Part shown: one piece after another, positions 46,356-58,400 of the stretch
How the letters are laid out: every line of letters starts with the position of its first letter
How positions within the stretch are numbered: the stretch's first letter is position 1
DNA from: Owenia fusiformis
Taxonomy: Eukaryota > Annelida > Polychaeta > Sabellida > Oweniidae
Reading direction: 5' to 3'
DNA: 60,000 bases
Assembly: GCA_903813345.2 (NCBI GenBank)
Contig: CAIIXF020000004.1
Coordinates: 9,000,196 to 9,060,195, forward strand
The notes under the pieces: model-generated
Told to the model about the DNA's origin: nothing
The model's input: only the letters and a program-made list of their open reading frames with translations
Database searches by the model: none
Position numbers and translations under genes: made by a program

Positions 46356-47170
46356 ATAACCCCCCTATCACACCAAACTCGTTCTTACCCGTTCTTGCCA
46401 GTCCTACGAAAACGTCGTAAAACGGGCTCAATCTGGCTGTGGTCGGGAAATATGTCTGAAATAATTAGCTTCTTCGTTCGTAAACAGTCTTCAATACGTC
46501 CATCTCGTTCGCAGTTCGTTCAGGTCGCACCACGTCGGTGTGCAACGCCGTAGAACGCGCCCCTTAGTCTAGAAGGTCATCATGACCTGATAACAGAACG
46601 GTATGGTCGCCATCGAATTTTGAATCGATTCAAAATTCTAAAATCACATTCCCGTCTGAGAACGTTCATAAAGTTCGTAAATAGACCTTAGAAAGTTGCA
46701 GCTACGTTCATTCCGTTCGCACACAGTTTAGAACCAGTTTTGAAGAACGCAGTGGCAACTTGTTTGGTGTGATAGCTATATTTTTGCTAACTCGTTCATA
46801 AGCAGTGTTAAATACGTTCTTAATCAGTTTAAACCGTTTGCAATGAGTTCTACCTCGTTCTCAACACGTCCTCAGACAGTTCCACACGTTGTTAAAACGT
46901 CCCTAGTAGGATTGAAGTACGACGGTTCCGTTCGTAGTACGTCCAGCTCGTCGTTAGTACGTTGTCACTCGTTCTAATTGTAGAACGTGACGACCACGAG
47001 AACATTTTGAGCATTGTCTAAGTTCTAGAGGACCTACCCGTTCGAGTACGTTCGATGAAGTTTGTTAATAGATCCCAAACGGTTCTTAGTAGGTCCAGTC
47101 CGTTAGTACACAGTTGAAGCCCGTTTTCGAGAACGTAGTGAGAACTAGTTTGGTGTGATAGTAGGGTAAT
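46356..47170. mobile_element. Inverted-repeat element with ATAACCCCCCTATCACACCA ends, about 0.8 kb
   Basis: The left end ATAACCCCCCTATCACACCA plus AACTCGTTCTTAC and the right end (minus strand TTACCCTACTATCACACCAA plus ACTAGTTCTCAC) form the terminal inverted repeat. A third, inverted terminus-like word (CTTGTTTGGTGTGATAG) lies internally at 46759-46775, so the element looks like a 420-bp unit fused to a second half-unit. No transposase; it is dense in GTTCG/CGAAC words. Confidence 0.82.
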
Positions 47171-47687
47171 AGATCCTGCTACTCTGGCATGAATCTGAAT
47201 TGCGCAAACAGTAACTAATGGGTCTAAGGAGAAACGTGGATGGAATTACAATTCCTAATTAATAGAGATATTAGCATTCGTGTATCGAGTGTTGTTCGAT
47301 TAAGTATAAGGTTAGTTCTTACTTTCTGAGGAGGCTTATTGAAATTGTCTTAATAACATTAAAAGTACAATGCAATGATACTGTAAAAGTGCAATGTATA
47401 CATTTTGCATTTCGCTCTATCAAAATGCATTCGTATTTCAGTGCTAGAAAAGCAGCACTGAGAAAATGGAATGTAATTGTATTTTTAATCTTTGGTTAAA
47501 TAATACTTTGAGAGTGAAATGCAGGATTGCTTTGGAAGATTCAAAAGGAATAATATTACGAAAGTGAAATAAAAAAATTCCTTTGATATACAATTAATAC
47601 TTTAAATAAAAATGCAAACACTAGAGAGGTTAAGCTACACGTATTTAACAAAACTTGAACGTGAACTTCAATGCGCGCGCAGATAAA

Positions 47688-47831
47688 TGACGTCAGATTT
47701 GTTTATTTCCTGTGGGCCAGCGTGAAGTTTACAAGTCTTTACATGAGATTATCATATTCGTGCAATTTACATACGCGTATTCAACAAAGCATGAACGTGT
47801 ACTTCTATGCGCGCGCAGGAAAATGACGTCA
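47688..47831. promoter_or_regulatory. Two perfect cAMP-response-element palindromes (TGACGTCA)
   Basis: TGACGTCA occurs at 47688-47695 and 47824-47831 in duplicated subterminal segments of the 3.1-kb element, each preceded by ATGCGCGCGCAG. Whether they bind CREB/ATF proteins is not shown; their repetition follows from segment duplication. Confidence 0.5.
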
Positions 47832-49138
47832 GATTAGTCTACTTTCTACAGGTAAGCGTGAAAGTTACAGGTTTTTACGTTTAGATAAGTGATTACACGT
47901 CGCTCATTACGTGATTGATTTTTGCTATGTTCTAGGATGGCCCGGGAGCCCATATTTGATACAAACAATCCTACTTGTTATAAGTGTAAGCCCCAATCCT
48001 TAATTGGAAATAAGAAGACATTTTAATGAGTAAATGACAACTTCAAATGTAATCGTTTGTTCATTCCGTACAATATAAATAAGAAGTGCCAATTTGATAC
48101 CCGGGGCTTGGTACAATATGGCTACTAAACGAAATGAAATGACTACCAGGGCCTACGATTGCCTTATCACTACATTTGATTTGCCTGAATCTGAATGACT
48201 GAATGACCTGAATTGATTGCAAATTAAACAATTTCACAATTAATATGACACAAATGGTATATCACATCAGATGTGCAAATATAAAGTTTGCAATCGATTC
48301 AGGTCATACTTCAAATTAAAAGATTATACATTTTTTCATCATTTTTTCCTACAAAATGGCTATAGAAAAATGCTTCAAAAGCAACTTTTACACTTATGAA
48401 ATACCATACAACTTTGTAAATCCAAAGATTATACTGTTATGTTTCATTAATTAATAACATATTTGGATAAGATGTAGGGATGTGTACGATGCAAATGGAT
48501 TTTGACGGACACACAAAGACTTCCTGGTTTGGCATCTCTACCTCTGTACACTTTATGATTGAATATTGGCCCCAATAAGTGGCCCATTCATCAATACAGT
48601 GCTGAATATAGGTCAACAAGATACATAAGTGTAATGATAAAAGCAGTATATTTATTTTGAAAAATCGGATGAATTTATTTTGTTCATTGGGAGATCATAA
48701 TGGAGGGCGCACTAGATCATTTAATTGTGGTTGAATATGAAATAAAGCAAAAATAAAAAACACAATGTTTTTAAAGGGATCCAACACCTTACAAAACTTC
48801 TTAACGGAGAGGAATAAGGGAAAATGCTTGCCGGATTCTGAATCTGTGTATTTTTTAATGATTTTTCACCGTCTTAGAATTTCAATTTTTTTCCTTTGAA
48901 AAAATGAGATTTGCATTGTTTTCCAATTAAAATGAGTAAACATGAATAGCTCGAAATCTAACGGTGAGATTTTGTTTTAAAAAATCATGGTTATCGAGGC
49001 TAAATATAGCTATACAGTAAACATAAAAAAGCAATGCTTGGACTCTTCATATTCACACAAAAAATTAATTAATAAATGAGGTTTGATATTTGTGAGAACA
49101 AGTTGTACGAGGTGCAATGCTCTACAAACACCAGACTA

Positions 49139-49381
49139 CAGGGTGGATTAGGATCAATGACACACATAAAAATTAATTTAAAAATATTTCATGATAATTA
49201 TCTCAAACAAAAGCAGTTGGTGAAGGATACGTTTCATTACACTCAATAAATAGTTATCACTTTTGACGATATATACATATCTCATGGGAATGTATTTCCA
49301 TCTGCTCAAGATATTATATTTTAGCTTCGAAAATCACAATCGTTTGATAATACATTTGTCTCAGAATGATAGGCCACCCTG
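49139..49381. mobile_element. MITE, 243 bp, TA-flanked, CAGGGTGG ends
   Basis: CAGGGTGGATTAGGATCAATGAC on the left and, inverted, CAGGGTGGCCTATCATTCTGAG on the right form an imperfect terminal repeat with TA on both sides. It is inserted inside the 3.1-kb GTTAAG-ended element. Confidence 0.65.
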
Positions 49382-50496
49382 TAGCAATGTAGCTTTCACT
49401 TGAAGTGTACCCTTGAGAATAATGAACTTACTTTCAAATTGGTCTTGCTTTTGTGGTGTATGTGGCTTTTTAGCAAATCTGCCACGCTCATTTCTTTCCA
49501 GAACCATCATCTTGTTCAAATGTATCACTATACGCGCATGTATAGACAGATGACATATATATACATATAAATTATATATTGCACCTGTATTTACTTACAT
49601 GGGAATAATTGTTCCCTTTGGAAAAATGCAAATGCATGGACATATATTTTCATCTTATATATGACTTCAAGCTAACATATTATTTCATATTTATATTTTC
49701 ATAGTTAGTTTAACATGAATAATAGATCCATGAGAACAATATTCTTTGTTTTTTTTAAATTGATGGGTTTACTGTGAATTCAATAAATTACAATTTGCAA
49801 GGGGTAAGTATACTGTATGAGCTGGCTAGTGGCTTTGTATTTTATGTTAGGCCAGGGTAATTAAATTAGTTGTTTCTCTTTCTTCTATTTTTCAAAATTG
49901 ATACGGGAATGACAGTTTTTATATTACCTTTTTTTGTCTATCTTAAATGCTGATGAGGGACGGGATGATTTTTTTCTTTAAAATAACTGTAAAAACAAAT
50001 AACTAATTTTGAAGGAAATAAACTGGGTTTATGTTGAATTTATATGTTGAATTTAGCCTACTTTACTGGTATATTTGATCATATATCAGTACCACGATAT
50101 TGTCAATTATCCTGATCCATAAAAAGTAAAAAAAAAGTGTTTCACACGCCATGGATGCGCGCGAGGTACGGTGTTTTTTCTCAGAAATGGCAGAAAAAAG
50201 GTGGAGGGGGATAAGGCCACACGCGGGCAAGAATGAGAAACAACTAATATTTACCCTAACCTTAGTTCATTCAGTAGTTCGTTTTTACTGCAAAGTAGTG
50301 TTTTTATATGCAGCTTAATAGCATAAAATATGTTGAATGAAGCATATGGTGTGGATAAGTCGTGTGACACACAAACTGACCAAATACATGAGGGTATTAG
50401 CTACTTTTCACATAAACCAAAGGAGGACAGTGCTTTTATTTCAGCTGGGAGCTTACCTCCACACGACTGATCATGTGACCATGGTGGTGGTCCCCT

Positions 50497-50567
50497 TTAA
50501 GCGACCGGATTCGAACCCAGGTCTAACGGACACGAGTCCGAAGTGCTATCCATTACACCATAGAGAC
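50497..50567 (-). pseudogene. tRNA-like sequence (pol III A and B boxes), not a functional tRNA
   Basis: On the minus strand TATGGTGTAATGGATAGCAC (A-box region) is followed about 30 bases later by GGGTTCGAATCC (B box), with a CGGA-CTCGTG-TCCG hairpin in the anticodon position. The acceptor ends do not pair and the anticodon loop is one base short, so a working tRNA is unlikely. A tRNA-derived SINE head or pseudogene fits better. It lies close to the right end of the 3.1-kb element. Confidence 0.55.
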
Positions 50568-51142
50568 ATGACTTTTAAATACGCTCACCACATAAATATA
50601 GCACCACGTCCACTGACATGGTTTCAGACGTGTAGCTTAACAGAACATTTTCTTAAACGTGTACTTGAGCGTGGACTTACGCGTTCAGGTTCACGGTTTG
50701 CATTTATACGTGTAGCTTAACCTCTCTAATAAGAGGCTTTAACACCTAGTTCAATGAGGGAGCTAGGGTTGCCAAACTTTTCGAGGGGAGTGTTAACTTC
50801 AATAATACTATGCGAGTGAAATCGAAAAATAATGCTGTAATCAAACTAAATCATATGGCAATGGAGTCATCTCCCATGCCCTTTCAAAACACAATGTACA
50901 AAAGTATTAGTTTTCGTGGAGATCTACAGGAATTTGGACAAATATTGTTAAAATTACACTGTAGTAAAATCGGTAGCCTACTTTGTGAACAATGGCGGTG
51001 ATAGCGAGGTCTTCTCATGTAAATATTAGAGCTAACGATGCCAGGAAAGTTAGTCAATAATGTAATGGATTAGGGGTTCATATTTTGTTTCTGCATATTA
51101 ACAAAGTGTAACAATTTATTACAAACGTCAAACGTAAACACT

Positions 51143-51413
51143 GGAGACTTTAAGCGTGCGGTGTTTTTCACAACGTAACCGTGAACAGAAAGTACATGAT
51201 TCGATATAGTAATGTGCATAGCGCGCATACAAAATAAGTGCTACTTAGTTTACTTCAGATACCCGTTCAGCTTCAGTTTCTTGTGTAGAACGGGAAATTT
51301 GCAATTTCACGGCGGGGTGGTTAAAACATCTTTCCACTACTACTCCATTGGTATATGGGCGATTTATACGTATAGGTTGTCGTTTCGATTTTATATGCAA
51401 GCTTAAAGTCTCT
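51143..51413. mobile_element. MITE of the GTTAAG-terminus group, about 270 bp
   Basis: GGAGACTTTAAGCGTGCGGT at the left pairs with minus-strand GCAGAGACTTTAAGCTTGCA at the right. The right end continues TATAAAATCGAAACGACAAC (minus strand), matching the right end of the MITE at 20735-20855. The left subterminal ACGTAACCGTGAAC resembles that of the 3.1-kb element. Confidence 0.65.
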
Positions 51414-52410
51414 GCTGACACATGTGGTGTATGTCTTTATGACCAATTGTCTTAATTGTTTCGGTTCATATACAAAAGCAATAATGATTGATATATGAGC
51501 CAGGCCACAGAAAAAGGGGTCTTATCACAGATTTGTTTCTCTTAAAAAGCACAAAGAGACCTTTCAAATGAGCCATGGCTTATGTCTAAACAACTTTTTC
51601 TTGCAGATATAGACCAAAAGATAGATTTGAATTTAGCACATTTTCCTCTTAATCTTGAGCACATTTTTGACGGCTTTTTAATTTTAATTCTTAACACAAT
51701 TTTAATTTTTGTGATAATACCGGGTTTCCTATGGCCAGGCTCATATGTTGAATAATACACGTTTCATACAGATCATGTTAGCACAACTCACCTTGAATAG
51801 CTCATGCTAGCTACTTGCACAACCAATTTAGAAATCAAATCGTTACACCAAAGTGTACTTGATGAATAATTCTGGATGAAAACAATGGTTAGAAAATTAA
51901 TAATATTTACATAAGAAACTCCCGATAGCACAATAATGCGCTACAAAATCTACTACAAAGCCAACTATGCTAACAATGTTTAATAACAAAAATCAAAAGT
52001 ATTGATAACATTTACTCTGGGATGATCTAGAGAATAATACAATAAAAACCAATAATTTAGTCTAATAGTAAAAAATAGGAAGTTCTTGTACAATTACAGA
52101 GTCATTGCCTCGATACAAGCAATTCGAAATACTGTAGATATATTGTAATTCCACAATTGTCAGTTTGAGTTCCTGTAAATGAAGCGAGGCAGTCGTCAAT
52201 CAAGAAAGTTAAAATCTACACTCCCCTCCATAAATTTGGCAACAGCCTATCGGAAGTCCCCTTTGACTCGCATGTTTGTTTATCTCAAAATCCGTGTGGT
52301 TTAATTGAGTCATTTAAGTATATATATTAAATACTTATACATCTTTCAAATACGTTATTTATTTATTTCCAGAAGGAGGTAACCAATGAAGCAAGAACTC
52401 AAATGACGTC

Positions 52411-55400
52411 ATGACGGCTAATAACCAATCAGCGCCTGGCTTGTTTGAGAGCTCTAAACTCTATTCCCTGATCAACCAATCAACAAAAAGCTCCATTCTC
52501 GCCGCCATTAAATTATGCGGCCAGCTTAATAGTGACGACATCAAGCAACGATCTGAGGTCGACCTTGCTACATATCTACATTTAGTTGTGTCAAATGTGC
52601 CAAACATTTGGAGGTATATAAGTATAAACTACATCCCCGCCTTCTCCGTAAGAAAAATATAAGGATAACCTACACCCCTTAAATTTTGCGACAAGAAGTC
52701 AAACTGGATAACGTTTTAAAGCCTGCTGATTATCTTTGAACCTGTGTTACAAGGGAGGGGGTCTTCGATTCTAGACTTTGGGGAATGTAACTTTAGGCCT
52801 ACTTAACTATTGTATTTCCGTTAACAGAATTAATCCTGATTGTAGTTTTACGAGGGCTGATCAGAAAGTAATGGACCGTTGGCTCTAACTCTGCCAATGT
52901 TCAGCCTTTTTGTATGATTCATATGAGCCAACGGTCCATTACTTTCTTATCACCCCTCGTACATTCGATTGCTAAATGAATTCTTGGGAATAAATGTGAA
53001 AAGGGGAAAACATTGACTTTTACAAGATAAAAACTCCCTTAAATATGGAAATCCCTTGAGCTTTACATTTAGAGCATCAAAATAAAATTTGGCCAATATA
53101 AGGGAAAATGTATGGATATGATTTAGCCCTACTAAATCATCGGATTGTTTCAGTGAATGAATCATTACTGTATTGTTAACCGCATTCTTGTCAACACACA
53201 TAAGAGCAATGTCGAGCAATACATTGCTTAACCTGTGTTATAAATCTTATAGGAATAACAACGAGGACATTAATATCGTCATTCCACTCATCTACCGACT
53301 TGCCGTAAAAGGTGTCGCTGTAAATGCCCAGAATAGTAGCGGTAATACGGCGCTCCATCTTTCCTGCCTGAAGCCCAAAGCGGAACCACTATGTGATCAT
53401 TTACTGCGTATAGGTAAGTTAACATGGATGTATGATCAATTTGTAATTAGATTCTAAACAGCTGAAAATGAATACCCTTTGCATTCGTTTGACTTCACTT
53501 CTTAAAAGAGAGCTTTGTCTTCACTCTTTCAAACTAAAATAAACCTGTGAACTCACCGCGCCAATCAGTGTTCGTCGGCCAAATTTGACCGATGCTCTAT
53601 ATATGGTCATTCTTTCTGACGTCATCGTTGAGCCCGGAATTGACCAATGACATGCATATATTTAATTAGAACGCATTTGGCGTATGTTTCTTCAAGCTCG
53701 CGGATTGGTGGAAGAAAGGTCAGCGCGTAGGTCAAAAGTGATTTATTACCCAAACTGTCACCGGTACCTGTCGTGGGGGCGGGACTACTAAACTGTAATA
53801 TGGTATCTACTTGGCAGAAAGTGTTGCCATCTCTCATTCAGATTTTTTCTTGGGCCAGACTTCCATTGACTTCCATATTAGGATCTTCGAAAAGTGAGTT
53901 TGTTTCATAATTTATCAAAAAGTGTTGCTCGAATCTGTTTAAAACTTGATTGATTTATCATGCGATGACCCTTTTAACATACTTATTGTAATATATTATC
54001 AAAAGTTGAGTTGTTAAACTAAATAAACCTAGGATTTTAGAGAAATCAAACATTGCATCAATAGAAAGGTTTTTTTAAAAATCATGGAAATTATTTAAAT
54101 AACATAACTGTATGAATCAAAGTTATTCTTGTAGAAAATTGTTCAAATATGCCATTTAAAGGAATGAAAAATAAGTCATTAGGGGTCTAATATGCAAATC
54201 TCTTAAAAGAGATATAGTAAGATTTCAAAAGCTACTGTATATGGAAACTGTGCTATTATTGATAAGGGTTCATGTATATCTTTCGCAAATTAAACTGCAT
54301 CTCATTTTACATTATTACAGTTTTTTATTGATTCAAGAACATATTTTAAGAACAATTGCGCAAATTGATTCATAGCTGCATTCCCCTGGCTTTCTTCTTT
54401 GGAATACAATCTGTTCTCTGGCAATTCGCATCGTAGCATCTTGCTTGACAATCTCGACAGTAATTTTTCCTAGATAAGAAATGAAAACAAAACATGATGA
54501 TCAAAGTAGAGAAGTGTAAAGGATACAAAGGGTCAACGAGTTATATGTAAAAAGCAAATATATATGCTTCATAAACATATTTAGCGCCAGTTCTGTTAAA
54601 GCAATTTAGTGTCTGTGTTTGTATTTTTATGAGAACGTGGCAAGAGAGCCATACATATTACATACATAAATGGGTAAACATCAAAGCACATGGCTTCAAT
54701 CTGACAAAGACGACCTGTATTCTAACTACATGACTGTAACTAACGTTTAACGTTTTTGCTTTTTAAAGAACATGCCTTCATATATTTGTTCTTTGTTACC
54801 TTAAAGGCCCCGTGTAACGTTTAAAACTCGTTGAATTACAATGCGGTGTGTAAGATCGCAAGTTTGCTTTTGCAAATATAAGTTCAAGAGTTATAGTCCA
54901 TGGTATGACTTCCGAATATGAATGTTCCGTAGCACACTATAGCGCAGCAATATTTGAAGCAATATTTATGGAGATGCATATGTCTTGATTCTTTTAAAAT
55001 ACCATTTGCTGAAAAAACTTCCGGCTTTAGGGTCGAAAAATGTATTTCATCACAAGGGGTCCAAAAACGTAAATATTTTGATTCGAACTTTTATACATTT
55101 TATAAGACTCTGACCGTGATTCTAACCATACGAACAAAAAAATAGATTATTGTAATGTAAAAATATACTTTAATTTTACTGTGGATGTCGGTGTTTAATT
55201 AGTGTAATTACGCAAGTGTGTTTTTCAGATTTTGTCTGATTTTTCAAATATGAGCCAAGCAGATTAAATAAAATTGTGTGGAATATTTAGATAATTTATG
55301 ATTTGGAATATATTAGTTTTCTTACCATTTAAAACATTTCATTACCAGATGTTTTCCATATAATCGCAAGGGTCAAACAACAAATTATTGTTCATGTTTT

Positions 55401-58400
55401 ATAGAACATAATACAATAACAAATAGGTAGGATTTATATCAAATTAAATGTTACAGAGGTATTTAAATGTTCATATATTCCAAGGGCATGTCTAATAATC
55501 AGTTAGAGTCATATTGCAATCGAACGCCTTACAATTCTTCCTCGACGTTCATTGTGGATATCATCAAGTTTTCTGATGGTTGTTTCTTCTTTGACCTTAC
55601 CGCTGGATATAAGCAGATTTTAGGAAGATAATGATAACCATTTTTCTCAATCATTCAGGAGTTCGACCAAGTCTTGGTGTTTTTTTATAAGCAACTGAGC
55701 TATATCTAAATACGAGAAAAATAATTTCCAGCTGTAGTCCCAATTAGTCAAGGAAGAGCAATAGGCTCTTCTTTATTTTTAATGTTCACCGCTGAATAAG
55801 AGTCCATATCTCAAAACGTATTGAGACCTATTTTGTGAAAAACTTACATAATTTAAGCATTTGTAATTCTAATATAAAAGTGATTAATTTGTAGCATTAA
55901 TCTTATTAATACCTGAGATACAATACAAAACGTCGATGCACTGATTACAAAATGTTTTGGTATTGATAAGAAAAATAACCTCAAACGTATAGCTTAGAAA
56001 CCTTGATCATATATTTAAAAACAGTTTTGTATTATTTTCTGTTGCATTGTGTTCTCCAAATTGTGAAAAATTGGGATTTTATTTTTTGGTAATTTTTTGA
56101 CCTCTGTTTATGGCAGGCATAATTCACCCTAAAAGCCGGAAGTATATTAAACGGTTATGATAAAAATTATTAGGGAACATATGTAGGTATGTTAATGTTA
56201 GGTCAAATATCGCTGCGCTATAGTGTGCTACCATCTCCTTTATTAGACGTCCTAGAGATTTCATACCATGGACTATTAAACATCTTAGTAGAATCATAGT
56301 ATTTATGTCGTATTTATTTTACACTTACACGCATACTCCACCAGGTGGCGCTTTAACCATGTCACATGGGTTACCGAAGCATTGAAGCTCGGTTCTATAA
56401 TAACAACCTAAATAAAACAAAATGGGTTAATTAGTTATGTCGTGAGGAGTGTGCTTATCCCAGACGTACTGCACGAAACGACAAATATCCGGGTATTGTA
56501 ACGCCCTTGAATTAAAGAGCATAAAATCCTATGCACGGTGACCGATCATTTTTAGCGACTAATCATATAAATGTTAAAAGAAACAGACATTGCAGCCGTG
56601 ATATACAGTAGTCTATATCATTAATTCACATAGTTAAAATTCAAATATTGTTTGCAAAATTACTTTCTCTGTCGCAGTTCTCTATGTAATTTCCTTTGTA
56701 TTTGAAATATGCATTGCAGCCGCCGCAATAGTTAGTCCTAGAATATCAAAAAGATAAAAAAAATATAATATATAAGAGCATAATATACTCAAATCATAGG
56801 CACGCTTGTCAATTGAAATCAATAACTCAAATGCGAGCAGGTAGTTACTAGTTTCACCACTAGGTGGATCGTTCGGGGCGGATACCATGGTGGATATAGT
56901 AGAAAGTTCTCTCTAAATTAAATATAAATCTATTTAGTGGTTCAATTTTCATATCACCCTTATGTATGTAATAGTTATGCAAACCAAAAATAATAATTTT
57001 CAAATTTGAAACAATTTTCAAAACCATATTTCTAGATGTACTTCTACATAAAGATTTCAAATATGTACTTTTACATAAATTTCAAATATGTACTTTTACA
57101 TAAATTTCAAATGTGTACTTTTACATAGATTTCAAATATGTACTTTCATATAGATTTCAAATTTGACATCACTTTGACTGAATTTTGAATATTAAATGAC
57201 GTAAATTAAGATTTTTCTACTCGCATTTAGTCGAATGTGTAAAGTCTACGTGCTTTTCACCCCTATATCAAATATCAATACGGAACGTACTCGCATGCTG
57301 CTTTGGGGCAAGCTGGACATCCTCTTCCTTCCCCAACATGTCTGAAGTCACATGGACTCATGAAACAATTGAAGTATTCCCTGACAGGACATTGTGGCGG
57401 TCCAAATGACACATCTAAAATACAGCATACAAATTAATATTAGAACCATTGTTCCTTTCTGCCAACGCGTGCGTTTTCGTTCTGTACACATGTTTATAAT
57501 TTCCCCGGGTTTGGTTTGGGTCGGCGGGCAAACTTCTTTGGTCCAATAGTATAATATGTACTTGCCTGCTTCCGTAAATCCACCAATGCATAACAATATC
57601 GAGAGCAACACAGCGTACAACATATTTCCAATGCTATTTCGAAATCAGTTACAAACTTTACATAGATTTGATTGTTTTTATATCTAAAGGAGGAAATGAA
57701 TATGCCAAAAATTGGAAATTGAGACAATTGCATGTACTATTCTAGTAATAACAAGCCCACGACATTAACACTATAATTGCGAACTCGAATTAGTAATAAT
57801 TTTAGGGAAATGGTGACAAATGTTTAATTAATTGTTACAGTCAGGGTTTCTATGGATATAAAGCTCTTAATCACAATTATTGATTATTGATTACACATTT
57901 CTGATATTTAACGGTTTAAATTTTATTTTATTAATTTGTTTTTGATGTTTGGAACATACGGTTAAATAACACACTTGCGTACAGTTTCCTTGAGTGATAT
58001 CTAAATAAATAGATACTATGAACAATAAGTATAACATGTACGTTGTAATCATGTTTGACTAATGTAACATTGCAGGTATTGACCCTTGTTTGCCTAACAA
58101 AAAAGGATGTAGAGTGATCCATTCCTACAGAGGCCATCATTGTTACATAGTAAAGAAACAATCAACCGCAAGATCGGGACTTTGGAATGCAAGTAAGTCC
58201 AATTTTTGGGATTGGGGATTTCAATCTCTGATTATTTCTCTACACGATTGTACACGTGTCAGGCCTGTAGCCAGTAGGGGTCGCAATGGCGGATCCGGGG
58301 GGGGGGGCATGCCCCCCCCCTTTAGTGGACCTAGAATTGTTTTACTTTTCGGGCCCCAACATTTTGTAGGGCCTCAAAAAATGGGCCTTGTTGGGCATAA

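Larger units (their letters stand above)
47634..50726. mobile_element. 3.1-kb element with GAGAGGTTAAGCTACACGTA terminal inverted repeats
   Basis: GAGAGGTTAAGCTACACGTA at 47634 and its inverse at the right end (to 50726) are identical for 20 bases and similar for about 45 (continuing to CCGTGAAC/TTGAACGTGAAC), with TA on both flanks. Just inside the left end a segment of about 136 bp is duplicated (47655-47710 and 47795-47850), each copy containing ATGCGCGCGCAG and TGACGTCA. A TA-flanked MITE (49139-49381) and a tRNA-like sequence (50497-50567) lie inside. No convincing transposase frame was found, so it may be non-autonomous or decayed. Confidence 0.72.

Noticed and set aside
48437-48619. 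Minus-strand frame YIQHCIDEWATYWGQYSI resembling an ISXO2/Merlin transposase piece
   Set aside because: Only a short DEWA-Y-G stretch is similar, with no HxxVNHS-like continuation in frame; too weak to call.
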